Below are positions 43,058 through 51,325 of a stretch of 64,000 bases of DNA, piece after piece (the first letter of the stretch is position 1; each line of letters opens with the position of its first letter). Position numbers and translations under genes: made by a program. The notes below the pieces were generated by a model. The model searched no databases. It was not told where the DNA came from and saw only the letters and a list, made by a program, of their open reading frames with translations. The DNA is from Pedobacter sp. Leaf216 (lineage in GTDB: Bacteria > Bacteroidota > Bacteroidia > Sphingobacteriales > Sphingobacteriaceae), in assembly GCF_001421515.1 (NCBI RefSeq), contig NZ_LMKM01000012.1, positions 83,588 through 147,587 on the forward strand, in the 5' to 3' direction.

Positions 43058-43067
43058 AACAAAGAAC

Positions 43068-44432
43068 ATGCAAATCATCAACCCAGCAACAGAAGAAGTT
43101 ATTGCGAATTTAGCGGAGGATACTCCATCTACGCTTCAAGCTAAATTTGAGACTTTAAAAGAATCGCAGCCGCTATGGGCAGGTAAAACACTTGGCGAAA
43201 GGATTAAGGTTATTACCCAGTTCAGTGATTTACTGGAAGCTAATATAGAAGAACTGGCTGCAGTGCTAACATCAGAAGTAGGCAAACCCTTACAACAATC
43301 GCGTAATGAAATTAACGGCGCAAGGGCACGCATTAAATGGATGCTCAATAATGCTGAAAAATATTTAAGTGATGAGGTAATGGTTGAGGAACCAGGTTTG
43401 AAAGAGGTTATTAAATATGAACCGTTGGGTGTGGTCTGCAACATTTCGGCATGGAACTATCCTTACCTGGTTGGCGTAAATGTTTTTATTCCTGCATTAT
43501 TGAGTGGCAATGCGGTAATGTACAAACCATCAGAGTATGCAACTTTAACAGGAATTGAAATTGCAAAACTGTTAAAAAAAGCAGGGGTGCCTGATGAGGT
43601 GTTCCATATTGCTATAGGAGCAAAAGAAACAGGAAGTGCACTATTAGAAATAGGCTTTGATGGTTATTTCTTCACAGGGTCATACAAAACAGGAAAATTT
43701 ATTTACGAAAAAGTAGCCCCTAAAATGGTTCCTTGTCAATTAGAATTAGGTGGAAAAGATCCTTTGTACATCGCCGATGACGTTACAGATGTAACGGCAG
43801 CTGCAATTGGTACAGCTGATGGTGCTTTTTACAATAACGGACAAAGCTGCTGTTCTGTAGAGCGCATTTATGTGCACGAAAAAAAATATGATGAATACTT
43901 AAATGCTTTTATTACTGAGGTTCGAAGCTGGAAAACAGGTCTTCCTACTGTTGATGGTATTTACATTAGTGCATTAACGCGGAAAGAACAGATTGCCGTG
44001 CTTGAAAACCAGGTAAATGATGCTTTAAGTAAAGGTGCAAAATTATTGACTGGCGGCAAGGCTGTTGATGGAAAAGGTTATTACTTTGAACCTACAGTGC
44101 TAACTGATGTAAGCAACGATATGCTAGTGATGCAGGAAGAAAGTTTCGGACCAATTATCGGCATTATGAAAGTAAAAGATGATATTGAAGCCGTTAATAT
44201 GATGCAAGATACCGATTACGGGTTAACCGCTTCTGTTTATACAGCAGATCAGGCAAGGGCTGAAAAAATATTGTCTCAGCTTGACTCGGGTTCGGGTTAT
44301 TGGAACTGTTGCGACAGGGTGAGTGCAGCCCTGCCCTGGAGCGGTAGAAAATATTCTGGCATCGGTGCTACTCTATCACACCAGGGCTTAAGGGCGTTTA
44401 CCAAACCGAAGGGCTATCATTTAAGGGGATAA
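43068..44432 (+). CDS. NAD(P)-dependent aldehyde dehydrogenase
   Basis: An aldehyde dehydrogenase family protein of 454 residues. The catalytic Cys is at 261 or 262 (NNGQSCCSVERIYVH), and the general base Glu226 is in CQLELGGKDPLY. The NAD site includes FFTGSYKTGKFI, and the C-terminal WNCCDRVSAALPWSGRKYSGIG. It resembles succinate-semialdehyde- and gamma-glutamyl-aminoaldehyde-type enzymes. In this locus it would oxidise the gamma-glutamylated aldehyde to the acid (for ethanolamine: gamma-glutamylglycine). ATG 43068 was chosen because the only earlier start, GTG 43050, lies in a repeat. Confidence 0.93.
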   Translation: MQIINPATEEVIANLAEDTPSTLQAKFETLKESQPLWAGKTLGERIKVITQFSDLLEANIEELAAVLTSEVGKPLQQSRNEINGARARIKWMLNNAEKYLSDEVMVEEPGLKEVIKYEPLGVVCNISAWNYPYLVGVNVFIPALLSGNAVMYKPSEYATLTGIEIAKLLKKAGVPDEVFHIAIGAKETGSALLEIGFDGYFFTGSYKTGKFIYEKVAPKMVPCQLELGGKDPLYIADDVTDVTAAAIGTADGAFYNNGQSCCSVERIYVHEKKYDEYLNAFITEVRSWKTGLPTVDGIYISALTRKEQIAVLENQVNDALSKGAKLLTGGKAVDGKGYYFEPTVLTDVSNDMLVMQEESFGPIIGIMKVKDDIEAVNMMQDTDYGLTASVYTADQARAEKILSQLDSGSGYWNCCDRVSAALPWSGRKYSGIGATLSHQGLRAFTKPKGYHLRG

Positions 44433-44436
44433 TAAA

Positions 44437-44826
44437 ATGGAAAACGACAGAGATAATCACATGATTGAAGGCGAAATTGCCGATTATTTATTAACCGACG
44501 ATGGGATATTAATTTCTTATAGTAAAAGTATTTTACGTACGGTAGAAAATATTTCGGCTAATGTTAAATTGGTTAAGGAAATTACAAATCACAAGAAAGT
44601 TCCGTTGTTAATCTATTTAAAAAATTCTCCGGTTCCGGATAAAGAAACCCGCAAGTTTTCGACTGAGCAGTTGCCCCAAATTTATACGGCCATGGCGATG
44701 GTTTCGAAACCGGGTTTGGCGCAATTGATTATGAAAATTCTTTTTAAGTTTCAAATTCCTCCAATTCCCATGAAATCATTTACGGATGATGAAAAGGCGA
44801 GAGAATGGTTGACGAAGTTTTTGTAG
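44437..44826 (+). CDS. Uncharacterised SpoIIAA/STAS-like protein in the amino-alcohol locus
   Basis: A 129-residue soluble protein of unknown function. It starts 4 bp after the aldehyde dehydrogenase stop, so is translated from the same mRNA. The pattern GEIADYLLTDDGILISYSK, then VKLVKEITNHKKVPLLIYL, QIYTAMAMVSKPGLAQLIM and FTDDEKAREWLTKFL is that of the alpha/beta STAS-like (SpoIIAA-like, DUF7793-type) domain. The end EKAREWLTKFL is characteristic of that group. It has no nucleotide or metal motif that I can point to. It may be only a passenger gene. Confidence 0.7.
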   Translation: MENDRDNHMIEGEIADYLLTDDGILISYSKSILRTVENISANVKLVKEITNHKKVPLLIYLKNSPVPDKETRKFSTEQLPQIYTAMAMVSKPGLAQLIMKILFKFQIPPIPMKSFTDDEKAREWLTKFL

Positions 44827-45423
44827 TTTACGAGAAATCATCATTGCTGAGAAGGCTTTTTTTAAGCCGAAGAAGCAATCTTACAACGATCGCTACCAGC
44901 TTTAAGATTATTCATTTTTGCGTATGTTTTTAAAGGCATTCATGAACTCGCTTGGTTCGGTTATCTTCGTGTCTCACCAATGACGAGCGTTTTTTTTATC
45001 CGTCATTGGTAATGAAATGAAGTATCCGGAGTAGACGGATTTAGCAATTAAGTTTTCGACTACGCTCAGACTGACAAATCTTTAATAATAAAATAGATTA
45101 ACTTTAACGTGAGTTTTGGGTCTTAATTTCGTCATAGCAAACCGAAGAAGGCGTTTTGCGTAGGCGTAAAGCAATCTTTTTAATAATAAATTAGATGATA
45201 GATTGCTTCGGCTCGCTCATATCCAGCCTCGCAATGACGAAATATTTTATAAAAAAATGATAATCAGACAAATAAACCAAATAATTCACGTCAACTTTAT
45301 AAGTTTTTTTCAGCTCCAAACGCTATACGCTCAACGTTTTGCTCATTTCTCACTGCTCAAATTAAATCTTTTTTAATAAATTGCGAATTATACTTATCCG
45401 GATAACCCGTTTTAATTATTTTA
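44827..45423. other. Gene-free intergenic region with palindromic repeats
   Basis: No reading frame here is convincing. It contains ACCAATGACG (44976-44985) mirrored by CGTCATTGGT (45001-45010), and a larger element: ATTTCGTCAT (45126-45135) with AAGCAATCT (45169-45177), mirrored by AGATTGCTT (45200-45208) and ATGACGAAAT (45234-45243). These belong to the same CGTCATT/AATGACG family as the element near 40784-40884. Confidence 0.65.
45126..45243. repeat. Palindromic repeat with CGTCAT / ATGACG ends
   Basis: Outer arms ATTTCGTCAT and ATGACGAAAT (10 bp, perfect) and inner arms AAGCAATCT and AGATTGCTT (9 bp, perfect) nest within 118 bp. No gene content. Similar ends are seen at 40784-40884 and 44976-45010. 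Confidence 0.7.
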
Positions 45424-47373
45424 ATGAAAAAAATATTCCTTATTATCTCATGCTGTTTTTTTACAGCCAATATTTTCGCTCAATCTATCATTACAGAAAC
45501 TGAAACCGGCGATGCCGAAAGTGCAGTTGTACAAACACCGATTGCCATTATTCCCGAACCGGTATCTTTAATGAAAAAGGCAGGAACTTTCATCTTACCC
45601 GAAAATATAACCATACAGGCCGTCAAAAGTGGAGAGTTAAAACAATCTATTGCATACCTTACTAACCGCATTACTACCGCCACAGGCAAATTTGTGAGTA
45701 CAGTAAACGCATCAAACCATCCTACCATCAAACTGATTCTAAATGCACAAGAAGATGCACAGTTAGGTAAAGAAGGTTATAAATTAAATGTAAACCCAAC
45801 TCAGGTTGTCATCACCGCAAATCAACCAGCGGGTATTTTTTATGGTGTTCAATCGTTGCTTCAGCTTTTTCCTGCCGAAATAGAGAGTAAAGAACTGGTA
45901 AACAATATCAAATGGAAAGCACCTTGTGTTGATGTGGTCGATTATCCTAAATTAGGTTGGAGAGGCCTTATGTTTGATGTTGCCCGTCATTTTTTCACCA
46001 AGCAGGAAGTAAAGCAGTTTATTGATGATATGGTGCGCTATAAATTTAATTTGTTGCACTTGCACCTTGCAGATGATGAAGGCTGGAGAATTGAAATTAA
46101 GGGTTTGCCGAAATTAACTGAAATTGGTGCATGGAGTGTTAAAAAAACCGGCACTTTTGGTGATTTTGTTCCTCCAACGGCTGATGAACCACGTACTTAT
46201 GGTGGTTTTTATACGCAAGAAGATATTAAGGAACTGGTTCAATATGCACAAGAACGCTTTGTAAATATTTTACCAGAAATAGATGTTCCTGGCCATAGTT
46301 TGGCTATTATTGCTTCCTATCCCGAATTATCATGCACACCCGATGCCGTGAATTACAAAGTGCGTTCAGGCGAAAAAATTATGGATTGGAGTCGTGGTGC
46401 CCCTCCTATCGCTTTAGTAGATAATACGCTCTGCCCTGCTAATGAGAAAGTTTATGGCTTTTTAGATACAGTACTTACACAGGTTGCGCAGCTTTTTCCG
46501 TTCGAATATATCCATATGGGTGGCGATGAAGCTTCGCACAATTTCTGGGAGAAAAACGATCAGGTTAAAGCTTTAATGCAACGCGAAGGATTAAAAACGA
46601 TTCCTCAGGTACAAGCCTATTTCGAAAAACGGGTAGAACAGATCGTAATTTCAAAAGGTAAAAAATTTATGGGCTGGGATGAAATTCTAGAAGGTGGGGT
46701 TTCACCTACGGCTGCGGTAATGAGCTGGCGTGGAATGAAATATGGCATTCAGGCAGCAAATGACAAACATAATGTGGTGATGAGTCCTACTGATTACGCT
46801 TATTTAGATTACATGCAGGCTGATCCCATCACCGAGCCTAAAGTATATGCCTCATTGAGGTTAAATAAAGTTTATCAGTTTAATCCGTTGCCTGCGGGCG
46901 TAAACCCACAATATGTAATTGGTGGACAGGCAAACTTGTGGACGGAGCAGGTTTTTACTTTCCGCCAGGTAGAATATATGCTTTGGCCGCGTGCTTTTGC
47001 CATTTCAGAGTCGATTTGGAGTCCGATTGAAAAGAAGAACTGGACAAATTTTGTTGACCGTACGGAACAGCATTTCAAACGTTTGGATTTGGCCGAAATC
47101 AAATATTCTCCTGCCATTTATGATCCGATTTTTACTGTAAAACGCAGTGCCGACAAACAGTTGATTATTGAATTAACACCTGAAATTGATGGTTTGGATA
47201 TTTATTACAGTTTCGATAACTCTACTCCCGATCGCTTTTACCCTAAATACACAACTGCATTGCAGGTTCCGAAAGATGCCAGTATGTTGCGTGTAATTAC
47301 TTATCGTGGCAAACAACCTATCGGAAGGCTGATTAGCATGCCAATAGCAGATTTGCAAAAAAGAGCGAGGTAA
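45424..47373 (+). CDS. Beta-N-acetylhexosaminidase, glycoside hydrolase family 20
   Basis: Removes terminal beta-linked GlcNAc or GalNAc from chitin or host glycans, secreted. 649 residues: signal peptide (MKKIFLIISCCFFTANIFAQ), a GH20b N-domain (about 40-165), and the GH20 barrel from WRGLMFDVARHFFTKQEVKQ. The catalytic pair Asp368-Glu369 is in HMGGDEASHNF; LHLADDEGWRIEIK and GWDEILEGGVSPTAAVMSWRG are also seen. The C-terminal 100 residues include an Ig-like domain (LDIYYSFDNSTPDRFYPKYT), as in other Bacteroidota hexosaminidases. The start ATG at 45424 heads a clear signal peptide. The next gene overlaps its stop by one base (TAATG). Confidence 0.95.
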   Translation: MKKIFLIISCCFFTANIFAQSIITETETGDAESAVVQTPIAIIPEPVSLMKKAGTFILPENITIQAVKSGELKQSIAYLTNRITTATGKFVSTVNASNHPTIKLILNAQEDAQLGKEGYKLNVNPTQVVITANQPAGIFYGVQSLLQLFPAEIESKELVNNIKWKAPCVDVVDYPKLGWRGLMFDVARHFFTKQEVKQFIDDMVRYKFNLLHLHLADDEGWRIEIKGLPKLTEIGAWSVKKTGTFGDFVPPTADEPRTYGGFYTQEDIKELVQYAQERFVNILPEIDVPGHSLAIIASYPELSCTPDAVNYKVRSGEKIMDWSRGAPPIALVDNTLCPANEKVYGFLDTVLTQVAQLFPFEYIHMGGDEASHNFWEKNDQVKALMQREGLKTIPQVQAYFEKRVEQIVISKGKKFMGWDEILEGGVSPTAAVMSWRGMKYGIQAANDKHNVVMSPTDYAYLDYMQADPITEPKVYASLRLNKVYQFNPLPAGVNPQYVIGGQANLWTEQVFTFRQVEYMLWPRAFAISESIWSPIEKKNWTNFVDRTEQHFKRLDLAEIKYSPAIYDPIFTVKRSADKQLIIELTPEIDGLDIYYSFDNSTPDRFYPKYTTALQVPKDASMLRVITYRGKQPIGRLISMPIADLQKRAR

Positions 47374-47843
47374 TGGGAAAAGAAATAGAACGCAAATTTT
47401 TAGTCGATCAACAGAAGTGGAATAACCTTAATAAACCAAAGGGAAACCTATTTAGGCAAGGTTATTTGTTAACTGATAAAGACAAAACCATACGGGTAAG
47501 AGCAACAGAAACCAAAGGTTTTTTAACCATAAAAGGACAAACAATTGGCGCTACACGAATGGAATATGAATATGAAATTCCTGTAGCTGAAGCCGTAGAA
47601 TTGTTAGATAACTTCTCAAAATCCGAGCTTTCTAAAATTCGTTACGAAATTCCTTTTAAAAATAAATTATGGGAAGTAGACGTGTTTTCGGGCGATAACA
47701 AAGGATTAACCGTTGCAGAAATTGAACTGGAAACCGAAGATGATTTTTTTGATATACCCGATTGGGTAAGTATTGAAGTTACAGAAGAAGAAAAGTATTA
47801 TAATTCCAATTTAACAATAAATCCATTTAAGGATTGGGTTTAG
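47373..47843 (+). CDS. CYTH-domain protein
   Basis: A 156-residue protein of the CYTH superfamily (class IV adenylate cyclase/thiamine triphosphatase fold), which binds triphosphates and Mg in an anionic tunnel. The N-terminal ExExK motif EIERKF is at residues 4-9, followed by IRVRATETKGFLTIKGQ, YEYEIPVAEA and VDVFSGDNKGLTVAEIELE. It lacks the extra CHAD domain. Its ATG overlaps the GH20 stop codon. The enzymatic activity (tripolyphosphatase, thiamine triphosphatase or cyclase) cannot be chosen from sequence. Confidence 0.93.
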   Translation: MGKEIERKFLVDQQKWNNLNKPKGNLFRQGYLLTDKDKTIRVRATETKGFLTIKGQTIGATRMEYEYEIPVAEAVELLDNFSKSELSKIRYEIPFKNKLWEVDVFSGDNKGLTVAEIELETEDDFFDIPDWVSIEVTEEEKYYNSNLTINPFKDWV

Positions 47844-48029
47844 CGATTATTTCCAGGAAATTGTATCATAATAGCATTTTTTTTGAAAAACATCCTATTA
47901 GAAAGATCGTCTTTTCTACCGAAACACCGCGTGAGATCTTTGAACCGGTTTAAGGATTTCTCTATCAAAAAAATTTCTGCCCAATAGATTGACCGTGAAA
48001 ATTTTATAATTACGACACAGCACTTTTCC

Positions 48030-48665
48030 TCAAATAAGCTGATGCTCATGGGCAAAATTTAGCAAACCCACTATCGATTTTACACCAGTTTTACGCCAAA
48101 TATTTTTACGGTGGGTTTCTACAGTATGCTCGGAAATGAAAAGCATTCTTCCAATATCTGCTGAGGTATGTTCTTTGGCAATCAACCGGATCACTTCAAT
48201 TTCTCTTGCTGATAAAATATTAAGTTCCTCAATGTGATTTTCTCGTTGGTAACCATTTATAAACTTTGCGGTTATGGAATGTTGTATATAGGTTTGGCCT
48301 TGTAATACTTTATTTATTGCTTTATGCAATTCATGATATTTTACATTTTTTAAAAGATAACCCGTAGCACCAGATTTGATCATTGCTGAAATATCTGTAA
48401 AATCATCCTCCCAAGAAAGTACAATAATTTTAATCTTTTGAAACGCTCTTTTAAGTGTTTTAATTAAATCAGTACTACTTTTTGTACATAAACTGGCATC
48501 TACAATAACAACATCCGGTAATTTTTGTCGAATCAATTGAATTGCAACCAAACCAGAACTGGCTTTCCCTACAATGATAACACCTTCAATAGCACTCAGC
48601 ATCAATTCAACACCGCCGAGCAGCTCATCAGGATCATTAAGTAAAAACACCTTAATCGTTTCCAT
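48030..48665 (-). CDS. NarL/LuxR-type response regulator
   Basis: Two-component response regulator of 211 residues. Receiver domain about 1-120: the phospho-accepting Asp56 is in VVIVDASLC, and K-like ligand in LLKNVKYHELHKA. C-terminal LuxR HTH about 145-205 (LSAREIEVIRLIAKEHTSADIGRMLFISEHTVETHRKNIWRKTG). The N-terminal acidic pair is NDPDE, a slight variant of DD. No histidine kinase gene is adjacent, so it is an orphan. Start ATG at 48665 (METIKVFLL) is preferred over 48689. It is convergent with the CYTH gene. Confidence 0.9.
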   Translation of the reverse strand: METIKVFLLNDPDELLGGVELMLSAIEGVIIVGKASSGLVAIQLIRQKLPDVVIVDASLCTKSSTDLIKTLKRAFQKIKIIVLSWEDDFTDISAMIKSGATGYLLKNVKYHELHKAINKVLQGQTYIQHSITAKFINGYQRENHIEELNILSAREIEVIRLIAKEHTSADIGRMLFISEHTVETHRKNIWRKTGVKSIVGLLNFAHEHQLI

Positions 48666-49056
48666 AAGTTTAGTTTTAACGTTAAGCATTCTACCAGATT
48701 ACGGGAAAAACAAAGCAGCCGATTGGAATAAGCTACGCTGAGAAACCTATATCGGGCATATTATTAAAAGCCAGAAAATTTATGTTTTTAACGAAGATAG
48801 ATAGTATAGGGATTTCGAAAATTTGTAATCGGCTGATAATTAACTGATCAATGGGATAACCTTGGATAAATTTTGTAGCTACTGGGCATAACTGCGGAAA
48901 AGGCAGGATGAAAAACATGCCATTTAGCAAACTTTTAATACCCGGAAATGAAACGGTAAAGCTTGAGCGCATAATGACAATAAGGATAAAAGAATGTTTT
49001 GTTGATCTAATTTAAACAAATATTTGACTTACCAGCAATTTATTCCATCCTTATTG
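48666..49056. other. Gene-free stretch upstream of the response regulator
   Basis: The only long frame (48733-48972, minus) encodes 79 residues without a recognisable domain or start context, so I do not annotate it. The 3' end is the terminator at 49061. I see nothing else here. Confidence 0.4.
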
Positions 49057-49060
49057 CCAA

Positions 49061-49108
49061 AAAAGCGCAAAAACCAGCAATCAATGCTGTTCTTTGCGCT
49101 TTTTTTTA
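49061..49108. terminator. Bidirectional terminator after the FKBP lipoprotein gene
   Basis: AAAAGCGCAA and inner CAGCA pair with TGCTG and TTGCGCTTTT, with A- and T-runs on the two sides (49060-49064 and 49100-49108). Serves the minus-strand gene ending at 49121; also good on the plus strand. Confidence 0.8.
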
Positions 49109-49120
49109 TACTGGTCTTAA

Positions 49121-50089
49121 TTATTTTGCTAACGGAGAGCCTTCGCCCGGTTTAATGATCTTTTTCAGTTCCACATCAAAAACCAATGGCGTAAATGGAT
49201 TAATTGGTCCACCACCGTTTTCGCCAAAACCAAGTTTAGATGGCAAAATCATTTTAATCTTACCGCCAACACCGATTAATTGAATGCCTTGGATAACACC
49301 TTGAGGCAATTGCCCTAATGGCAAACTACGCGGCGCGTATTGTACATTTTCAGAATATATACCAGCTTCTTTAGCCACTTTTGCATCTGAAGTATCAAAA
49401 ACATTTAATGCTCCACTCGATTTTTTATTGGTAAACTGACCGGTATAATCCATCACCACCGTATCGGTTAAAGTTGCTCTTTCTGAATTTCCGGGAGAAG
49501 TAATTACATATTGCAGGCCCGATGGTGCGGTGGTTACCTTTAGCTTATTCTCTTCAACATATTTAGCTATTTTAGTAGGCTCTACAATCTTATTTTTCTC
49601 ATTTAACGCTTTATATTCTGCTTCGAAGAACAATCTTTTCTTGGCATCAAAAATAGAATCAGGATCTTTTCCTTTATGCAATACTTTCTCTATTTTAATT
49701 GTAAAGGAAGCAATATTTGATTTTAAACCTTTTGGCTTCGGCTGACCGGAATATTTCTCCATCGAATCTAGATTCAATTTGAAAACCGCACTATCACCCT
49801 CACCAAGCAACTTTAACCCAGATGCCAAATCGCCCTTAAACATGGATTTACTAATGGCAAAAAAGGCAGGTCGCTCATTATCGTAAGTATTAACCATTAC
49901 CGAATCAGGATTGGTATTGGTTTCGACTGTTTGAACTCCGTTTAGCTTTACATAATCGCCATCCTGAATTTTTGGCTTACCATCACTTTTATAGATCTTG
50001 TAAGTCATATCTCCTTCACCCTTTTCAAACTTGTTACAGGCAGATAGTCCTAATGCTGCCGCTAAGAGCATAATAATTGCTTTTTTCAT
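49121..50089 (-). CDS. FKBP-type peptidyl-prolyl isomerase lipoprotein (downstream paralogue)
   Basis: A 322-residue envelope lipoprotein. The signal peptide ends in the lipobox LSAC, with Cys18. Two FKBP-like domains follow. The N-terminal one (about 28-140) has lost most active-site aromatics (DGDYVKLNGVQTVET, GEGDSAVFKLNLDSM). The C-terminal one (about 205-315) is a better FKBP: DTVVMDYTGQF, VIQGIQLIGVGGKIKMILPSKLGFGENG and TPLVFDVELKKI. It is a paralogue of the next upstream gene (50287-51282), with a terminator between. Likely role: periplasmic protein folding. Confidence 0.88.
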   Translation of the reverse strand: MKKAIIMLLAAALGLSACNKFEKGEGDMTYKIYKSDGKPKIQDGDYVKLNGVQTVETNTNPDSVMVNTYDNERPAFFAISKSMFKGDLASGLKLLGEGDSAVFKLNLDSMEKYSGQPKPKGLKSNIASFTIKIEKVLHKGKDPDSIFDAKKRLFFEAEYKALNEKNKIVEPTKIAKYVEENKLKVTTAPSGLQYVITSPGNSERATLTDTVVMDYTGQFTNKKSSGALNVFDTSDAKVAKEAGIYSENVQYAPRSLPLGQLPQGVIQGIQLIGVGGKIKMILPSKLGFGENGGGPINPFTPLVFDVELKKIIKPGEGSPLAK

Positions 50090-50222
50090 TTAATTTTATT
50101 TATTAAAAACCACTTCAATTCCTCATAAAGAAGATTTAAGTTATTTTATTACATCACTACAAAGATAGACTATATTAAGTTTTTATAAATCTTTAGGATA
50201 TTATATTTCTTGGCTCAGCGTC

Positions 50223-50269
50223 AAAAAAAAAGGCAAAAAAAATCCTGCTTAAATGAATAAGCAGGATTT
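50223..50269 (-). terminator. Terminator of the upstream FKBP lipoprotein gene
   Basis: AAATCCTGCTTA (50240-50251) pairs with TAAGCAGGATTT (50258-50269); on the minus strand T-runs follow from 50240 down to 50223. A 12 bp perfect stem. Confidence 0.85.
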
Positions 50270-50286
50270 GTATATCAGTTATCTGA

Positions 50287-51282
50287 TTATTTTTTAACTA
50301 CCGGAGCAGGGATTGTTACCGGAGCCGCTGCAGCTGGTTTTCCTTTGATAATATCTTTGATTTCTAAATCGAAAGCAATCGGACTGAAAGGCATGATACC
50401 AACTTGTGGTGCACCTTGCTCGCCATAACCTAAATTAGAAGGGATAATCACTTTGATTTTACCACCTTTACCAATCATTTGTAAAGCTTCAGTAAATCCA
50501 GGGATTGTACCGCCAACTGGCATTTTTTGAGGACCATATGGTTTACCTGGTTTAAGTTCATTTTCTGCTTTAGCAAGTTTCTCATCACTTGTATCGAAGA
50601 TTTTGTATTTACCATCTTTACCTTTTTTAGTTACTCTACCTGTATAATCAATTAGTACGGTATCACCTAAAGCTGGTTTTTCAGCACTACCTGGTGCTTC
50701 AATAATGTAATGTAAACCACTTGCAGTAGTTTTGGTAGCCAATTTAGTATCGTCTAAATAAGCTTTTAATTTAGCAGGTTCAGCAGCTTTCTTTTTCTCT
50801 GAAGAAGCTTTGTAATCAGCCTGGAAAAATTCTGTTGCTCTTTTATTGAAAGTAGAATCAGCTTCGCCAGTTTTTTTCTTGAATACTTTTTCAATTTTAA
50901 CAGTAAAAGTGATGTATTTATCATTTTTAAACTGCTCTGGTTTTGGTTGTTTGCTATGGAAAGCCATAGTATCCAAATTCACCTTAAAAGTTGCGCTATC
51001 GCCTTCTCCAAACAATGTTAAAACATCATTCATATCACCAGCATACATTTTTTTCTGTGCAGGAAATACTGCAGGGGTTTCGCTATCGAAAGTGCTTGAT
51101 AAAACTGAATCTTTATCGTTTTTTTGAATAAAATTCATTTTAACGATATCACCTTCTTTAATTTTTTCGTTACCTGCCGAGTGGTGAATGGTATATAATA
51201 AGCCACCAGCTCCTTTTTTTTCTTGTTTACATGCCGCTAAGCCTAAAGTAGCTGCTGCTAGAATAATAATTCCCTTTTTCAT
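50287..51282 (-). CDS. FKBP-type peptidyl-prolyl isomerase lipoprotein (upstream paralogue)
   Basis: A 331-residue paralogue of the 49121-50089 protein. Lipobox LAAC with Cys18. Same plan: a degenerate N-terminal FKBP-like domain (GDIVKMNFIQKNDKDSVLSS), then the canonical domain (DTVLIDYTGRVTKKG, GFTEALQMIGKGGKIKVIIPSNLGYGEQGAP, SPIAFDLEIKDI). The C-terminus ends with a Pro/Ala/Val tail. The two are separated by 197 bp with a terminator, so they are independently expressed. Together with the FKBP at 53050 there are three in 5 kb. Confidence 0.9.
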   Translation of the reverse strand: MKKGIIILAAATLGLAACKQEKKGAGGLLYTIHHSAGNEKIKEGDIVKMNFIQKNDKDSVLSSTFDSETPAVFPAQKKMYAGDMNDVLTLFGEGDSATFKVNLDTMAFHSKQPKPEQFKNDKYITFTVKIEKVFKKKTGEADSTFNKRATEFFQADYKASSEKKKAAEPAKLKAYLDDTKLATKTTASGLHYIIEAPGSAEKPALGDTVLIDYTGRVTKKGKDGKYKIFDTSDEKLAKAENELKPGKPYGPQKMPVGGTIPGFTEALQMIGKGGKIKVIIPSNLGYGEQGAPQVGIMPFSPIAFDLEIKDIIKGKPAAAAPVTIPAPVVKK

Positions 51283-51325
51283 TTATTAATTTGACTTTTT
51301 TAAGTTTTGTGTTTATTTATTGCCC

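Noticed and set aside
43050..43067. GTG start for the aldehyde dehydrogenase
   Set aside because: It lies within the 3' arm of repeat copy C, and the ATG at 43068 starts the conserved family N-terminus INPATEEV.
44827..45423. Possible small genes in the 597 bp gap
   Set aside because: All frames are short and cross palindromic repeats; no start context.
48733..48972. Minus-strand 79-codon frame upstream of the response regulator
   Set aside because: It has a few residues that could recall a PAS start, but no clear domain, no promoter and no ribosome-binding context. I could not exclude a decayed sensor fragment.
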